Shown piece by piece: positions 24,670-36,516 of a DNA stretch of 64,000 nucleotides. Positions within the stretch are counted from its first letter, which is position 1, and every line of letters begins with the position of its first letter. The notes beneath the pieces were generated by a model. The model ran no database searches. It worked only from the letters and a program-made list of their open reading frames with translations, and was not told where the DNA came from. Where the stretch lies: contig NZ_QOHK01000007.1 of NCBI RefSeq assembly GCF_003319175.1, positions 162,429 to 226,428 on the forward strand, written 5' to 3'. This DNA comes from Blastococcus sp. TF02-8 (GTDB lineage: Bacteria > Actinomycetota > Actinomycetes > Mycobacteriales > Geodermatophilaceae). The translations under genes and the position numbers were made by a program.

Positions 24670-25394
24670 CAGCCGGTGGCGGCGTTCCCCGACGCCACGC
24701 CCGAGGGTTCCGCCGTTCCCTCGGCGAGGCAGCCGCGCACCCAGGCGGCGACCGGGGCCGCCGTCGGGTCCTCGGTGAGGGACAGGAAGACCGTCGGCAG
24801 GTCGCCGCGCTGGGCGCGCGAGTCGCGGTCCATGACGGACAGGTCGGCGTTGACCCGGTCGGCCAGGTCGGTCTTGTTGATCACCAGCAGGTCGGCGCGG
24901 GTGACACCGGGCCCGCCCTTGCGGGGGACCTTGTCCCCGCCGGCGACGTCGACGACGTAGATCTGCTTGTGCACCAGGCCGCGGCTGAACGTGGCGGTGA
25001 GGTTGTCCCCGCCGCTCTCGACCAGCAGCAGTTCCACCCCGGGGATGCTCTCTTCGAGATCCTCCAGAGCCTCGAGGTTGGCAGAGATGTCGTCGCGGAT
25101 CGCGGTGTGCGGACAGGCGCCGGTCTCCACCGCCCGCACCCGCTCGTTCGGCAGGACGCCGTTGCGGAGCAAGAAATCGGCGTCCTCTGTGGTGTAGATG
25201 TCATTGGTCACCACAGCCAGGTTCACCTCGGTCCCTAGTGAGCGGCAGAGGGCGGCGACGAGCGCGGTCTTGCCGGAGCCGACTGGGCCGCCGATCCCGA
25301 TGCGCAGCGCTCGACCCGGTTCGCGGGGCAGCACACCGGCGGTGTCGACGTGCGGATGCGGGTGGTCGTGAGTGTGGTCGTGGTCATGAGGCAA
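24669..25394 (-). CDS. ureG: Urease accessory GTPase UreG with His-rich N-terminus
   Basis: A 241-residue SIMIBI-class GTPase that powers nickel insertion. P-loop [14 protein letters not shown] (33-46), the metal-binding CPH motif in [14 protein letters not shown], the GxxG block [12 protein letters not shown] and the base motif NKTDLA are all present. The first 15 residues ([15 protein letters not shown]) hold seven histidines. No ureE is found in the operon, so this tail may store nickel in its place (inference). The start lies 10 bases inside the end of ureF, so the two are translationally coupled. Confidence 0.96.
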   Translation of the reverse strand: MPHDHDHTHDHPHPHVDTAGVLPREPGRALRIGIGGPVGSGKTALVAALCRSLGTEVNLAVVTNDIYTTEDADFLLRNGVLPNERVRAVETGACPHTAIRDDISANLEALEDLEESIPGVELLLVESGGDNLTATFSRGLVHKQIYVVDVAGGDKVPRKGGPGVTRADLLVINKTDLADRVNADLSVMDRDSRAQRGDLPTVFLSLTEDPTAAPVAAWVRGCLAEGTAEPSGVASGNAATG

Positions 25395-26061
25395 AGAGAC
25401 GCACCTCCCAGGTGGCGTGGTGTTCGGCGGCGAGGTCCAGCAGCGGGGCGCTGCCGGCGGGCAGGTGGGCGGGGTCGGCGTCGGCGTACCGCTCGGCGTC
25501 GGCGGCGATGGCGTCGAGCAGCGGGCCGAGCCGGGCGAGGGCGGCGTGGGTGGCGAACGGGTCGAGTCCGAGGAGCCGGACGGCGGCGGTCGCCGGGCCG
25601 GCTACCGCGTCGTGGACGGCGGCCAGCGCCGCCGCGTACGGTCTCAGGCCGGAGACGGCTGCTGCGGCGCCGAGAACGATGGGGTGGTGGGGGCTGCGAC
25701 CGAGCCCGGCCCAGCAGTCATGAGGCCGGATCACCCGCATGGCACGCACCAGTTGCCGGCCGAGCTTGCGCGAGGTCTGTCGGAGCACCGGGGACGGCTG
25801 GCGGGCGTCGAGCTCCTCCTCCAGCACGCCTAGCCGGCCGTTGTCGCCGGCGAGTACGGCAGCGCAGGCGCTCGCGGCGAACGCGGCGGCCAGCAGCCCG
25901 CTGGTCACGGCGCGGCCCCGCAGGAATGTCTCGAGCGATGCGACGTCGCGAACGCGGTCGGCGGCCACGCTGGGCTCCAGGCCACCGGAGTGGGCGTGAC
26001 CGCCCGCCGGCAGCCGCCCGTCCGCGAGCAGCAGCAGCGCAGCCGTGGTCTCCCCCGTCAT
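25384..26061 (-). CDS. ureF: Urease accessory protein UreF
   Basis: A 225-residue all-helical UreF, the GTPase-control partner of UreG in the UreDFG complex. Signatures are [20 protein letters not shown] near the N-terminus and [14 protein letters not shown] residues ([20 protein letters not shown]) near 100-120. The start is the ATG at 26061, sharing one base with the ureC stop (TGATG); the long open frame upstream is a shadow of ureC. Confidence 0.93.
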   Translation of the reverse strand: MTGETTAALLLLADGRLPAGGHAHSGGLEPSVAADRVRDVASLETFLRGRAVTSGLLAAAFAASACAAVLAGDNGRLGVLEEELDARQPSPVLRQTSRKLGRQLVRAMRVIRPHDCWAGLGRSPHHPIVLGAAAAVSGLRPYAAALAAVHDAVAGPATAAVRLLGLDPFATHAALARLGPLLDAIAADAERYADADPAHLPAGSAPLLDLAAEHHATWEVRLFAS

Positions 26062-27770
26062 CAGAAGAGGAAGTAGCGCTGGGTCATGGGGAGCGCGTCC
26101 ACCGGCTCGTGCGTGACCGTCTCCCCGTCGATCCGCACCGCGAAGGTGTCGGGGTTCACCTCGATGCTGGGCCGGGCCGAGTTGAGCGGCAGATCGTCCT
26201 TGGTACGACCGCGCACGTTCTCGATGGGCACCAGCCGCCGGTGCACGGCCAGCCGGTCGGCGAGGCCGTCCTCCAGCGCCGTGGGGGCGACGAAGGCCAG
26301 GCTCGTCGCCTGCGCCGCGCGGGTGTGCACGTTGTACCCGGGCCGGGGCAACACCGGCTGCGGGGTGGGCACCGACGCGTTGGGATCGCCCAGGAGCGCC
26401 ATCGCGGACATACCGCCCTTGAACACCGACGTCGGTTTGACGCCGAACAGGGCCGGCTCCCACAGGACGAAGTCGGCGAGCTTGCCCACCTCGATCGAGC
26501 CGATCTCCCGCTCCAGCCCGTGGATGACCGCGGGGACGATCGTGTACTTGGCAACGTAGCGGCGGGCCCGGTTGTTGTCGGCGCGCCCGTCGCCCGGCAG
26601 CGCCCCGCGTAGTTCTTTCATCACATGGGCGGTCTGCCAGGTGCGCTGGATGGTCTCCCCCAGCCGGCCCATGGCCTGGGCGTCGGACTGCATCCCGGAG
26701 ATGGCCCCGATGTCCTGCAGCACGTCCTCCGCCGCGATCGTGCTCGCCCGCACCCGGCTCTCGGCGAACTGCAGCTCCACGGGCACCTTGGGATTCAGGT
26801 GGTGGGCGACGAGGATCATGTCCAGCTGTTCGTCGACGGTGTTGACGGTGAACGGCCGGGTCGGCGTGGTGGACGACGGCAGCACGTTCGGCTCGGCAGC
26901 GATCCGGATGATGTCGGGCGCATGCCCACCGCCGGCACCCTCGGTGTGGAAACTGTGAAACGTCCGGCCGCGCACGGTGCCCAGCAGGTCTTCGACGAAT
27001 CCGGCCTCGTTGAGGGTGTCGCTGTGGATCGCGACCTGCACACCGGACTCGTCGGCGACGGTCAGTGCGGCGTCGACGACCGCCGGCGTGGCCCCCCAGT
27101 CCTCGTGACACTTGAACCCCGCGGCGCCGGCCCGCAGTTGCTCCCGAAGAGCCTCCTGCGACACCGTCGTCCCCCGGCCGAGAAAGGCCACGTTCACCGG
27201 CCAGGGGTCGAACGCCTCGAACATCCGCTCCAGCCACCAGGCGCCCGGTGTGGCCAGGGTGGCCTGCGAGCCGCTGGTCGGGCCGGTGCCGCCGCCGACG
27301 AGCGTCGTGGTCCCCGCCTCCAGCGCCACCGTGCACATGTCCGGCGACACCATGTGCACGTGGGTGTCGATCGCCCCCGCCGTCATGATCAGGCCGGTGC
27401 CGTTCATCACCTCGGTCGACGGTCCGACGACCAGGGCGGGATCGACGCCGTCCATGATGTCGGGATTGCCGGACTTGCCGATGCCGACGAACCGCCCGTC
27501 GCGGATGCCGACGTCGGCCTTGACGATGCCCCAGTGGTCGAGCACCACCACGTTGGTCACCACGAGATCGGGCGTGCCCTCCGTGCGCGGGGTGTGCGAC
27601 TGCCCCTGCGACTCGCGCCCGGACTTGCCGCCGCCGAAGACGTTCTCGTCGCCGCCGACGCAGTGGTCGGTCTCGATCTCGATGAACAGGCTCGTGTCGG
27701 CCAGGCGCAGCCGGTCGCCGGTCGTGGGCCCGAGCATCGACACGTACATCTGCCGGTCGATCTCAGGCAT
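26061..27770 (-). CDS. ureC: Urease alpha subunit, copy 1
   Basis: A 569-residue catalytic subunit (urea to ammonia and carbamate). Nickel ligands are intact: His137 and His139 (DTHVHM), carbamylated Lys220 (GFKCHEDWG), His249 ([11 protein letters not shown]), His275 (HTEGAGGGH) and Asp363 (SDAQAMGR). The mobile-flap residue that is Cys322 in classical ureases is Ala here (VAHHLNP); the adjacent catalytic His323 is kept. It overlaps ureB upstream by 8 bases and ureF downstream by 1 base. It clearly differs from copy 2 (for example KCHEDWG here, KVHEDWG there). Confidence 0.97.
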   Translation of the reverse strand: MPEIDRQMYVSMLGPTTGDRLRLADTSLFIEIETDHCVGGDENVFGGGKSGRESQGQSHTPRTEGTPDLVVTNVVVLDHWGIVKADVGIRDGRFVGIGKSGNPDIMDGVDPALVVGPSTEVMNGTGLIMTAGAIDTHVHMVSPDMCTVALEAGTTTLVGGGTGPTSGSQATLATPGAWWLERMFEAFDPWPVNVAFLGRGTTVSQEALREQLRAGAAGFKCHEDWGATPAVVDAALTVADESGVQVAIHSDTLNEAGFVEDLLGTVRGRTFHSFHTEGAGGGHAPDIIRIAAEPNVLPSSTTPTRPFTVNTVDEQLDMILVAHHLNPKVPVELQFAESRVRASTIAAEDVLQDIGAISGMQSDAQAMGRLGETIQRTWQTAHVMKELRGALPGDGRADNNRARRYVAKYTIVPAVIHGLEREIGSIEVGKLADFVLWEPALFGVKPTSVFKGGMSAMALLGDPNASVPTPQPVLPRPGYNVHTRAAQATSLAFVAPTALEDGLADRLAVHRRLVPIENVRGRTKDDLPLNSARPSIEVNPDTFAVRIDGETVTHEPVDALPMTQRYFLF

Positions 27771-28350
27771 GGGACCCGCCCTCTCTTTCGCCAGCGGAGC
27801 TCTCGCCGCGGAAACCGGGCATCACGCGCCGTCCGGCGTAGGGAACGAGTTCGACCGTCTGCGAGGCGCCGGGATCGAACCGGGTCATGCTGCCGGCCAT
27901 GATGTTTTGCCGTCGTCCCCAGGCGGCCTTCCGGTCGAACTCCAGCGCCGCGTTCGTCTCGGCGAAGTGGTAGTGCGAGCCCACCGTGATCGGCCGGTCG
28001 CCGGTGTTCACCACCGTCAGGGTGATCGCCTCCCGACCGATGTTGATGTGCACCGGTCCCTCGCCATACAGGATCTGGCCGGGAGTCCCCGCCTTCGCCG
28101 AGGAGTCCGCGCCGGGATGGGTGATGGCGATCGCGCCGCCCTTGCCCGAGCCCAGGACCACGTGTCTACCGGTGCCCGGTCGCTGCCGGGTCAGCGGTGG
28201 CGGTTCCAGCCGCCCGGCGAGCCTGTTCAGCACCGGCGTGCGCTGGGCGGCCCTCTGCGCCCAGGAGACGGCGGTGCTCGCCAGCCCGAACGGCCCCGGC
28301 TTGTCCAGCTGGTTGGTCAACGTGTCCTTGATCGTGCGGCCGATGTTCAT
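27763..28350 (-). CDS. ureB: Urease beta subunit, copy 1, with N-terminal extension
   Basis: A 195-residue UreB. The standard beta domain occupies the last 105 residues or so ([58 protein letters not shown]). The first 85 or so residues form an extension ([19 protein letters not shown] onward) not found in the usual 100-120 residue UreB. The start at 28350 overlaps the ureA stop (ATGA), which supports this long form. It is structural in the urease trimer; the role of the extension is unknown. Confidence 0.92.
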   Translation of the reverse strand: MNIGRTIKDTLTNQLDKPGPFGLASTAVSWAQRAAQRTPVLNRLAGRLEPPPLTRQRPGTGRHVVLGSGKGGAIAITHPGADSSAKAGTPGQILYGEGPVHINIGREAITLTVVNTGDRPITVGSHYHFAETNAALEFDRKAAWGRRQNIMAGSMTRFDPGASQTVELVPYAGRRVMPGFRGESSAGEREGGSHA

Positions 28351-28649
28351 TGGATCGGCTCTGGCACGGTGATCAGCTTGGTGCCGTCAGGGAACGTGGC
28401 CTCCACGTGCACCTGAGCCAGCATCTCCGGGACGCCGTCGAGCACATCGTCCCGGCTCAGCACGTTCCGGGCGTCGTTCTGCAGGTCGGCCTTCGTGCGG
28501 CCGTCGCGCGCACCCTCCAGGAGGAACGCCGTGATGATCGCGGTGGCCTCCGGCAGGTTGAGCTTCAGCCCGCGCTCCCTGCGGCGCTCGGCCACCAGGG
28601 CGGCCGTGAAGATCATCAGCCGATCGCGTTCCTTCAGTGTCAACAGCAT
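28347..28649 (-). CDS. ureA: Urease gamma subunit, copy 1
   Basis: A 100-residue UreA with the family core [20 protein letters not shown] and [20 protein letters not shown]. The start at 28649 lies 21 bases downstream of the stop of the second ureC set, so both structural gene sets should be on one transcript. It overlaps ureB by 4 bases. Confidence 0.97.
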   Translation of the reverse strand: MLLTLKERDRLMIFTAALVAERRRERGLKLNLPEATAIITAFLLEGARDGRTKADLQNDARNVLSRDDVLDGVPEMLAQVHVEATFPDGTKLITVPEPIQ

Positions 28650-28670
28650 CCCGGACTCCCCCAGGTCGGA

Positions 28671-30372
<1,702 letters not shown>

Positions 30373-30380
<8 letters not shown>

Positions 30381-30867
30381 CGAGCGGACCTCCGCATTCG
30401 CCACGCAGCCCGGCGACGATGCGCTGCCCTGCGATCGGGATGAGTTCGACCTGTTCGGCGGCACCGGGCTCGAAGCGCATGGAGCCTCCGGAGAGCACGT
30501 TGAGCCGACGTCCCCACGCGGCCTTGCGGTCGAAGGACAGGCCGGGGTTGACCTCGGCGAAGTGGTAGTGGGAGCCGACCTGGATCGGCCGGTCGGCGGT
30601 GTTCTCCACGCGCAAGGTGACGACGTCCTTGCCGGCGTTGATCACCACCGGGTCGTCGCCGTACAGCACTTGGCCGGGGATCAGCGGCTCGTCGGCGTGC
30701 GGGTCGTCGCCGGTGTAGTGCCGCCGCTCGGCCTGACGTTCACCCGTGCCCGGGCGGCGAGGTTGGCTGGGACTGTTCGGTCCGCTGTGCGGATGGCGCG
30801 TCCCGCCTCGACGGCGGCTGTCCTTGCCGCCGGGGTCGTCGCTGGGGTGTTCGCCGCGGGCTGTCAT
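30373..30867 (-). CDS. ureB: Urease beta subunit, copy 2, with charged N-terminal extension
   Basis: A 164-residue UreB. The beta domain starts near residue 62 ([39 protein letters not shown]). The 60-residue N-terminal extension is Arg/Pro/Ser/His-rich ([20 protein letters not shown]) and unrelated in sequence to that of copy 1. It overlaps ureA by 4 bases. Confidence 0.92.
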
Positions 30868-31166
30868 GAGATCGGTGCCGTGACCGTGACGAGCTTCGTC
30901 CCGTCGGGGAACGTCGCCTCCACCTGCACCTGGGCGAGCATCTCCGGCACGCCCTCCATGACGTCGTCGCGGTGCAGCACGTCACGGCCGGCGCTCATGA
31001 GGTCCTCGACCATCCGCCCGTCGCGCGCCCCCTCGAGGAGGAACGACGTGATCAACGCGGTGGCTTCAGGGAGGTTGAGCTTCAAGCCACGGTCCTTGCG
31101 CTCCGCGGCAAGCTTGGCCGCCGTGTAAATCATCAAGCGCTCCCGCTCATGCAGCGACAGCAGCAT
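30864..31166 (-). CDS. ureA: Urease gamma subunit, copy 2 (first gene of the operon)
   Basis: A 100-residue UreA ([40 protein letters not shown]). The ATG at 31166 is chosen over the open ATG at 31214 because it gives the same length and N-terminus ([13 protein letters not shown]) as copy 1, with GAGGGGAGT upstream. It opens the nine-gene operon A-B-C-A-B-C-F-G-D; the promoter should lie in 31167-31345, where no clear motif is visible. Confidence 0.96.
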   Translation of the reverse strand: MLLSLHERERLMIYTAAKLAAERKDRGLKLNLPEATALITSFLLEGARDGRMVEDLMSAGRDVLHRDDVMEGVPEMLAQVQVEATFPDGTKLVTVTAPIS

Positions 31167-31354
31167 CGGCGACTCCCCTCGTGAGACCAAAACTCGGCGG
31201 AGCTGCGCCAGCACACTCGGTGCTGTCGTGGGATCGCCGCCCCGCCTGCCGGCCTGTGCGCTCGGTCACACCCGGGATGCTGCCCACCATGCCAGAGCAA
31301 ACCTCACATGACCAGCGGAGATAGCCGCTGATCGGAACGGGTCGGGTGAGCGTG

Positions 31355-31379
31355 GGCTATCTCAGAACGCACGGGGTAG
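31355..31379 (+). promoter_or_regulatory. SigB/SigF-like promoter for the lipoprotein gene
   Basis: GGCTA (31355-31359), 14 bases, GGGTAG (31374-31379). Its position inside the longest open frame argues for the downstream ATG at 31421 as the start. Confidence 0.55.
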
Positions 31380-31420
31380 TCCCGGAAATGGGCCGGCCTC
31401 GATTCAGGGAGTACATCGAC

Positions 31421-31951
31421 ATGGAACGCCTGCGCGAGCAAGTGGGTGCATTCGCACTGATCGGGCTGCTGCTGATGGCGGGCGGCACCGCTGGGTGCGG
31501 GGAGCGCACATACACTCGTGCCCCCGACGTCCAGGCCTCGGTGGGCGATATCGAGATGCGCGACATCAAGCTCGCCCCGCCGCCGGAAGGTGTGTACGAG
31601 GTCAGCAGCGCCGCTCGACTGGAGTTCGCCGTCGTGAACACGGGTCGAGCAGAGGAGAAGCTGATTGGCGTGACCGGTCCGGACTTCTCCGATGTTGTCG
31701 TCGACGGAGCCCCGAGCGACGGAGCCCTATCGATCGCGATCCGGCCCGGGGAAACGATATTCTCCGGTGATTCCGGCGATCGCGTCCTGATACTCACCGG
31801 AATTAACGCGACCCTGCGCACTGCGAAATACCTTCCGATCACCTTCACCTTCGCCGGGGCCGGCGACGCGACCGTCGATGCGGTCGTCTCCTCCCCTCTG
31901 CGGCTGACCCTCGACCGGGCCCTCCGCGAATCCGAACAGGGTGAAGACTGA
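31421..31951 (+). CDS. Probable secreted lipoprotein
   Basis: A 176-residue protein from the ATG at 31421 (CAGGGAG 9 bases upstream). A hydrophobic stretch (GAFALIGLLLMAGGTAGC) ends in a lipobox-like TAGC, giving a lipid-anchored Cys. The mature part (VQASVGDIEMRDIKLAPPP, VNTGRAEEKLIGVTGPDF) looks like a small beta-sandwich and recalls PCuAC/DUF461-type copper-chaperone lipoproteins of actinobacteria, but the Met/His copper ligands are not evident, so this is tentative. Driven by its own stress-type promoter. Confidence 0.65.
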   Translation: MERLREQVGAFALIGLLLMAGGTAGCGERTYTRAPDVQASVGDIEMRDIKLAPPPEGVYEVSSAARLEFAVVNTGRAEEKLIGVTGPDFSDVVVDGAPSDGALSIAIRPGETIFSGDSGDRVLILTGINATLRTAKYLPITFTFAGAGDATVDAVVSSPLRLTLDRALRESEQGED

Positions 31952-32475
31952 GGTGGACGCGAGCCGGAAACGGAGCCCTCATGCCGGTTTCATTCCACAC
32001 CGACCAGCGATGGCCGCGGTATCGGCCACATCACCCGCGACGTCGTGATGTACCCGCGCATCCGCGCGGCCGCCGACCTGGTCTGCTCCGGCGCCGTTTT
32101 GAAACCGTGGCCGACCACGTGACAAGCCATGCGCCGGTGTGAGCACGAACACTCCCACGACGCGCGCCGCACGACTGCCGGCGGCGGTCGGGTGGCTCGG
32201 AGCCGCCTCCTGACCGCCGCCCGGGTCCACGTGGGGGCACTCGCACCGGTTGCGAGGCAGCCGCGCAGCGGGTCGTGCAGGTACGGCTTTGGCTCGCCGA
32301 CCAGCTCGATCCGCTGAACGCGCTTGGCCAGCTCGGTCAGCAAGACTTCCAACCAGCTGGAGATCGGCTGGCCGCGCCACACCACGGCACGGGATCCGGC
32401 ACCTACCCACAAGAACGTACGCGCTGCCCTGTGTACCTGCGTCTATTCGCCGGCGCGTCGGGCATATCTGCGCGG
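31952..32475. other. Intergenic, no supported gene
   Basis: 524 bases between the lipoprotein and DUF2254 genes. Short open frames on both strands lack ribosome sites and recognisable residues. A plus-strand stretch near 32020-32090 (GIGHITRDVVMYPRIRAAAD) looks protein-like and may be a gene relic, but it could not be identified. Confidence 0.5.
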
Positions 32476-33822
32476 GTGAGCAGACGACCTGTGCCGCTAC
32501 CGCAACTGCGCATAGCAGCGGCTCTCTACCGTTTCCGGGAGAGCCTTTTCTTTCTGCCGGCCCTGCTCGTGGTCCTCGGCGCCGTCCTCGCGGAGGCGGC
32601 GGCAGCGATAGATAGGGGGCTGGCCGCGGGCCACGCCGTCCCGCTGACCCTGGACATCAACAGCAACGCCGCAACCTGGTTGCTGAGCACAGTGGCCGGC
32701 GCGACCATCACCACCGCCGGTGTCGTGTTCTCGCTCACCGTCGTCAGCCTGCAACTGGCCAGCAGCCAGTTCTCCCCGCGCGTGATGCGCTCGTTCATCC
32801 GCGACCGGCTCAGTCAGGTGGTCATCGGGTTGCTCATCGCGACCTTCGTCTTCAGCGTGCTGACCCTGCGGCACATCGATGACGAGCCGGCGACCCCGGC
32901 GCCGCGCATCTCGATGACCATGGCGATCGCGCTGACCGTGACCACGGTCCTGCTCATCGTGGCCCACCTCGACCACCTGGCCCGCGGCCTGCAGGTCGGC
33001 CAAGTGGTGCGCACGATCGCCGCCGAGGGTGAGCTCGTGATCGACGCCCTGGTGCGCTCCTCGTGCGACGAGCTTCCAGGGCCCGCCACCACGCCGCCGG
33101 ACTCCGACGGCGGCCTGGTGGTGCCGGCGCCACGGGACGGCTGGGTGACGCAGGCGCCGAGCGGCCAGATACTCGCGGTCGTCCCTCCACGCAGCACGGT
33201 CCGCTTCGACACGCGCAACGGTGCGTACATCCACGAAGGAGAACCGCTGGTCACCATCTGGCCGGTGCCGGCCGACGCGGATGCGGTATGTGAGGCGTTG
33301 GCCAGGACGGTGCTGGTCGCCGACACCCGCACCATGCAGGAAGACGTCGACTTCGCGATCCGGCAGCTGGTGGACATCGGGTTGCGGGCCCTCAGTTCGG
33401 CTATCAACGACCCCACGACGGCGGTCGAGGTGACCCTGCGGTTGGGCAGCCTGCTGCGCAAGGTGCTCGTCATCGAGCTGCCGCCCCGGACGGTGGCCGG
33501 GCCGGATGGCAAGGTGCTGCTGCGGCCGTGGGACCTGTCGCACGAGGAGTACATCGCGCACGCCTTCGACCAGCTCCGGCAGGCAGCGCCCCCGCAGAGC
33601 CAGGTCGCAGCGTCCCTGTTGCGGGTGCTGCGCATGCTGCAGGCGCACGTCGGCAGCAGCGGCCGGCCGGAGCTCGTCCCGGCGCTCCAAGGGCAGATCG
33701 ACCGCCTGATGGACGCCGTCGGCGCCAGCAGCGGGTTGCCTCCGGCGGACGTGTCCCGGCTGGCCGCCATCGCGCACGACCCCACCGACCCGGCCGAGCA
33801 CAGCGGCCGCGCGCCGCGTTGA
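32476..33822 (+). CDS. DUF2254 family membrane protein
   Basis: A 448-residue protein of the DUF2254 family. About four N-terminal membrane helices (residues about 20-160, including LSTVAGATITTAGVVFSLTV and the conserved LQLASSQFSPR) precede a cytosolic domain with the family hallmark LRALSSAINDPTTAVEV near residue 310. The GTG at 32476 is chosen because the frame upstream is not protein-like. The family is widespread, but its function is unknown; a channel or transporter role has been suggested only from topology. Confidence 0.88.
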   Translation: MSRRPVPLPQLRIAAALYRFRESLFFLPALLVVLGAVLAEAAAAIDRGLAAGHAVPLTLDINSNAATWLLSTVAGATITTAGVVFSLTVVSLQLASSQFSPRVMRSFIRDRLSQVVIGLLIATFVFSVLTLRHIDDEPATPAPRISMTMAIALTVTTVLLIVAHLDHLARGLQVGQVVRTIAAEGELVIDALVRSSCDELPGPATTPPDSDGGLVVPAPRDGWVTQAPSGQILAVVPPRSTVRFDTRNGAYIHEGEPLVTIWPVPADADAVCEALARTVLVADTRTMQEDVDFAIRQLVDIGLRALSSAINDPTTAVEVTLRLGSLLRKVLVIELPPRTVAGPDGKVLLRPWDLSHEEYIAHAFDQLRQAAPPQSQVAASLLRVLRMLQAHVGSSGRPELVPALQGQIDRLMDAVGASSGLPPADVSRLAAIAHDPTDPAEHSGRAPR

Positions 33823-34343
33823 CCGTCGCCGGCGCTTGTTACCCGCAGGCGGCCCGTTGCCCGCTGCCGCCCCTGGACAACCTTGCCCTCTAACGGCCGG
33901 GCCGCAACCGTCGACTCGGCGCCCCTGGCTGCGACAGGGTCAGCTGTCGGGCATCACCGCGCCGCCGTCATCCTTCCAACGGTAGATCTGCTTGTCCGGC
34001 ACAACCTGGTCGGTGGCCCCCGCATTCTCCGGACCGCCGGAACTCTGCTCGTCTGTGGTGTCACCGTCATCGTGGCTGCGGTCTGGCTCCAGTGACTGGA
34101 CCATCACTCACTCCCTCTCCCCGCAATGCGAATCCCTGCAACGCCATACTCGGCGACGTCGTCTGACGCCATGCTGCCTATTCCCCGTCAGACCGACCAC
34201 GCAAGCCCAAGCCACAGCGAGGCTGTCGCCGTAGGGACCCGACCGGGATACTGACCCTCAGGCCTCGCGGAGCGACGCCAGCGACACTGCGCGCCGGATC
34301 CGCGGGGCCACGCGTGCTTCGCCCCTTGCGGCAGAGCGCCCGG
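33823..34343. other. Intergenic, possible short membrane-protein tail
   Basis: 521 bases. A plus-strand frame ending at 34095 carries LVGGPRILRTAGTLLVCGVT and a short hydrophobic tail, like the C-terminus of a transporter, but has no convincing start. It is either a relic or chance. Nothing else is supported. Confidence 0.35.
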
Positions 34344-34691
34344 TCACCGGCGCCAGGCCGGATGGACCAGCCGCGCCATCGAGAGCGGCCAGCCCTGTGC
34401 CGGCGCACCGCCGTCGGCGCCGTCGCCATCGTCGGACCAGCTGTGCCGGGCGGCTCGGAACCCCGCCGAGACCACTCGCCGAAGGAGCAGGATCACTGCG
34501 GTGGTCGCGAGCACCGGCCAACCCGGCGTGCCCACGAGTCTCAGCAGACCAGCGGCGACCAGCATGTCCAGCAGCACGCCGAGCGCCAGCGGCGGACGAC
34601 GAATCACCACCACGACGACCAGGCCGGACACGACCCCGGCCGCAACGATCAGCGTCGCAGCGGTGCTCGTCACTTCCTGCAGCGTCGTCAC
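34344..34691 (-). CDS. Small membrane protein coupled to DUF1622
   Basis: A 115-residue protein with about three hydrophobic helices (TLIVAAGVVSGLVVVVVI near 13-30, LGVLLDMLVAAGLLRLVG near 37-54, VLATTAVILLLRRVV near 60-74) and a polar tail. The start overlaps the DUF1622 stop by 4 bases (ATGA), so the two are co-translated and may form one complex. No family of its own is recognised, though its size and placement suggest a partner of the DUF1622 protein. Confidence 0.6.
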   Translation of the reverse strand: MTTLQEVTSTAATLIVAAGVVSGLVVVVVIRRPPLALGVLLDMLVAAGLLRLVGTPGWPVLATTAVILLLRRVVSAGFRAARHSWSDDGDGADGGAPAQGWPLSMARLVHPAWRR

Positions 34692-35098
34692 ACCATCCGC
34701 CCTCGCACCCGGTCGGCCGGATCGGTCGCGGGCACGCCCTGGGCGCGCACGTCGCGCTCCGCGGCGACCTGGCGGCGTTCCTCCTCGATCTCCCGGCCGA
34801 GAAAATAGTTCAGCGCTGTGCGGATCGCGGCCACGGCGGCCAGCTGCGCCAGATCACGGAAGCTCGGCGCCACCGCCGTCCGCAGCACGTCGCTAGCCAG
34901 TTGGAACTCGAGCCCCAGTGCCAGGAAGCGACCGAGCGTGAGTCGCACGGGCACGAACGCGGAGGAACTGCGCTCGCGCAGTCCGGCCCAGATGAAACGA
35001 AGAAAGGCCCGTACCGCTCCCACGATGATGACGGCGGCACCGCAGGCCTCCACGATGACGACCAGGACGCCGACGACGTCGGCAAGCAGCTCTTCCAT
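34688..35098 (-). CDS. DUF1622 family membrane protein
   Basis: A 136-residue protein of the DUF1622 family. An N-terminal helix (VGVLVVIVEACGAAVIIVGA), then LTLGRFLALGLEFQLASDVL and the conserved AAIRTALNYFLGREIEEE, typical of the family. The -10-like GGGTAG at 35113-35108 lies 9 bases before the ATG, suggesting a leaderless mRNA. Function unknown. Confidence 0.85.
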   Translation of the reverse strand: MEELLADVVGVLVVIVEACGAAVIIVGAVRAFLRFIWAGLRERSSSAFVPVRLTLGRFLALGLEFQLASDVLRTAVAPSFRDLAQLAAVAAIRTALNYFLGREIEEERRQVAAERDVRAQGVPATDPADRVRGRMV

Positions 35099-35107
35099 GT
35101 GCGCGCC

Positions 35108-35113
35108 CTACCC
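35108..35113 (-). promoter_or_regulatory. SigB/SigF-type -10 (GGGTAG) before DUF1622
   Basis: Minus-strand GGGTAG 9 bases before the start; no GNNTN at 14 bases. Confidence 0.4.
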
Positions 35114-35262
35114 GGCACCAGGCGGTTCACGTACGCCGATCGGGGACGCTGTCGGCGCGCAAGAGGACGACGATTCTCGCCAGGTCGCCCACGCCGACGC
35201 CGGAAACGACCTCGGAAGCACCATCATCGACGACGACCGGGCTGCCCGTTCCGCCGATGTCT

Positions 35263-36516
35263 CTACTCCTCGGAGGGTAGCGGCGTCGCCTCCGGCCGCG
35301 GTGACTGATCGGGTGTCGGCGGGCCCAGTAGCCGCTCATCGAGAGCCCGGCGGTACGCGGCCGCTGCGGCCACGATCGCCCCGACCACCGGCACCGCGAG
35401 GAACAACCCCACCATCCCGAAGGCTGAGGCCGCGGTAGTGGTGAGCAGCAGCGTGACCAGGGGCGGGAAGTTGACCGCCCGCGACAGCAGCAGCGGAGCC
35501 AGGACGTTGCCCTCGATCTGCTGCACCGCTAGCACTATGAGCAGCGCCCACAGCGCAGTGGCCCAGCCGCCGGCCAGGAACGAGACGGCCACGGCGACAA
35601 CGCCAGCGAGCGTGGCCCCGACCATCGGGATGTACCCGAGGATGAACGTCAGGGCGCCGATCGGCACCGCTAGCGGCACGCCCAGAAACAGAAGACCGGC
35701 TCCGATGAACAGGCCGTCGATCAAGCCGGTGAGCGTGGAGGCGTAGAACCACCCTCCGAGGGTGTCCATGACCGCACGTAAGGAGTCCGTGGCCGGGTCC
35801 CGCCGCTCACGCGGGAGCACCTGGAGGAACTGCCGCCACAGTGCGTCGCCGCCAGTCAGCGCGAAGATGGCGAAGAACACGGCCACGCCGAAAACCGTGG
35901 CGGCGTTGCCCACGGCGCCCACCCCGCTAAGCACAGCACTCCCAAGCCCTGCGAGCAGGGTGCCGACCGAGGACTCCAGCTCTGTGAGGACCTCTCGGAC
36001 GACCGGCGAGTCCTCGCTCGACGGCAGGCCCGCCAGCCAGTCAGTGAACGAGTCCGCCAGCGAGGAGCCGGCATCGACGAGCTCGGGAACACTGGCGACC
36101 ACCTGCACGACCACGAACCACGACAGCATGACGAAGGCGCCCAGGAAAAGAACCACGGTCAGCAGGGCGGCCAGGACCGGCGGTACACGATGCCGACGCA
36201 GCCACCGCGCCGCGGGCCACAGCAGCGAGACCACGGCGAAGCCGAGCACTGCGCCGGTGACGATGGTCGACACCTGCAACGCCAACCACAACACCGCGGC
36301 AACCGCGATGAGGATCATCAGGAACCGCGTGGCGATACCGGCGCCGTGGTCCAGCCAACGCGGGTAAGCGGGACCTTCGCGAGTCGGCGTCTCCCCACGG
36401 CTGAGAAACCGGTTGCTGGCGGCCATCACGGCTGCGCCAACCTCACTGCCGTCCGATAGATCCCGGTCGCGCGGGGGGCCCGGAGCCAGCCGGTCGACGA
36501 CATCGCGCACGCCCAT
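35263..36516 (-). CDS. AI-2E family transporter (TqsA/PerM-like)
   Basis: A 417-residue membrane protein from the ATG at 36516 (MGVRDVVDRLAPG). About eight helices; family stretches are GGWFYASTLTGLIDGLFIGA, FILGYIPMVGATLAGVVAVA, QQIEGNVLAPLLLSRAVN and GMVGLFLAVPVVGAI. Members export signals such as AI-2 or act as Na+/H+ antiporters; which applies here is unknown. The same family left a remnant at 21640-21905, so there were once two copies. The 25 residues upstream of the chosen start look non-coding. Confidence 0.88.
   Translation of the reverse strand: MGVRDVVDRLAPGPPRDRDLSDGSEVGAAVMAASNRFLSRGETPTREGPAYPRWLDHGAGIATRFLMILIAVAAVLWLALQVSTIVTGAVLGFAVVSLLWPAARWLRRHRVPPVLAALLTVVLFLGAFVMLSWFVVVQVVASVPELVDAGSSLADSFTDWLAGLPSSEDSPVVREVLTELESSVGTLLAGLGSAVLSGVGAVGNAATVFGVAVFFAIFALTGGDALWRQFLQVLPRERRDPATDSLRAVMDTLGGWFYASTLTGLIDGLFIGAGLLFLGVPLAVPIGALTFILGYIPMVGATLAGVVAVAVSFLAGGWATALWALLIVLAVQQIEGNVLAPLLLSRAVNFPPLVTLLLTTTAASAFGMVGLFLAVPVVGAIVAAAAAYRRALDERLLGPPTPDQSPRPEATPLPSEE

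Noticed and set aside
25384..27336. A 650-codon open frame covering ureF and most of ureC on the minus strand
   Set aside because: Only the last 225 codons encode UreF; the rest is an Arg/Gly/Pro-rich shadow of ureC in another frame. The real start is the ATG at 26061.
31979..32410. Minus-strand ORF of 143 codons between the lipoprotein and DUF2254
   Set aside because: Composition is unlike a protein and there is no ribosome site; the GGGTAG nearby overlaps its start codon.
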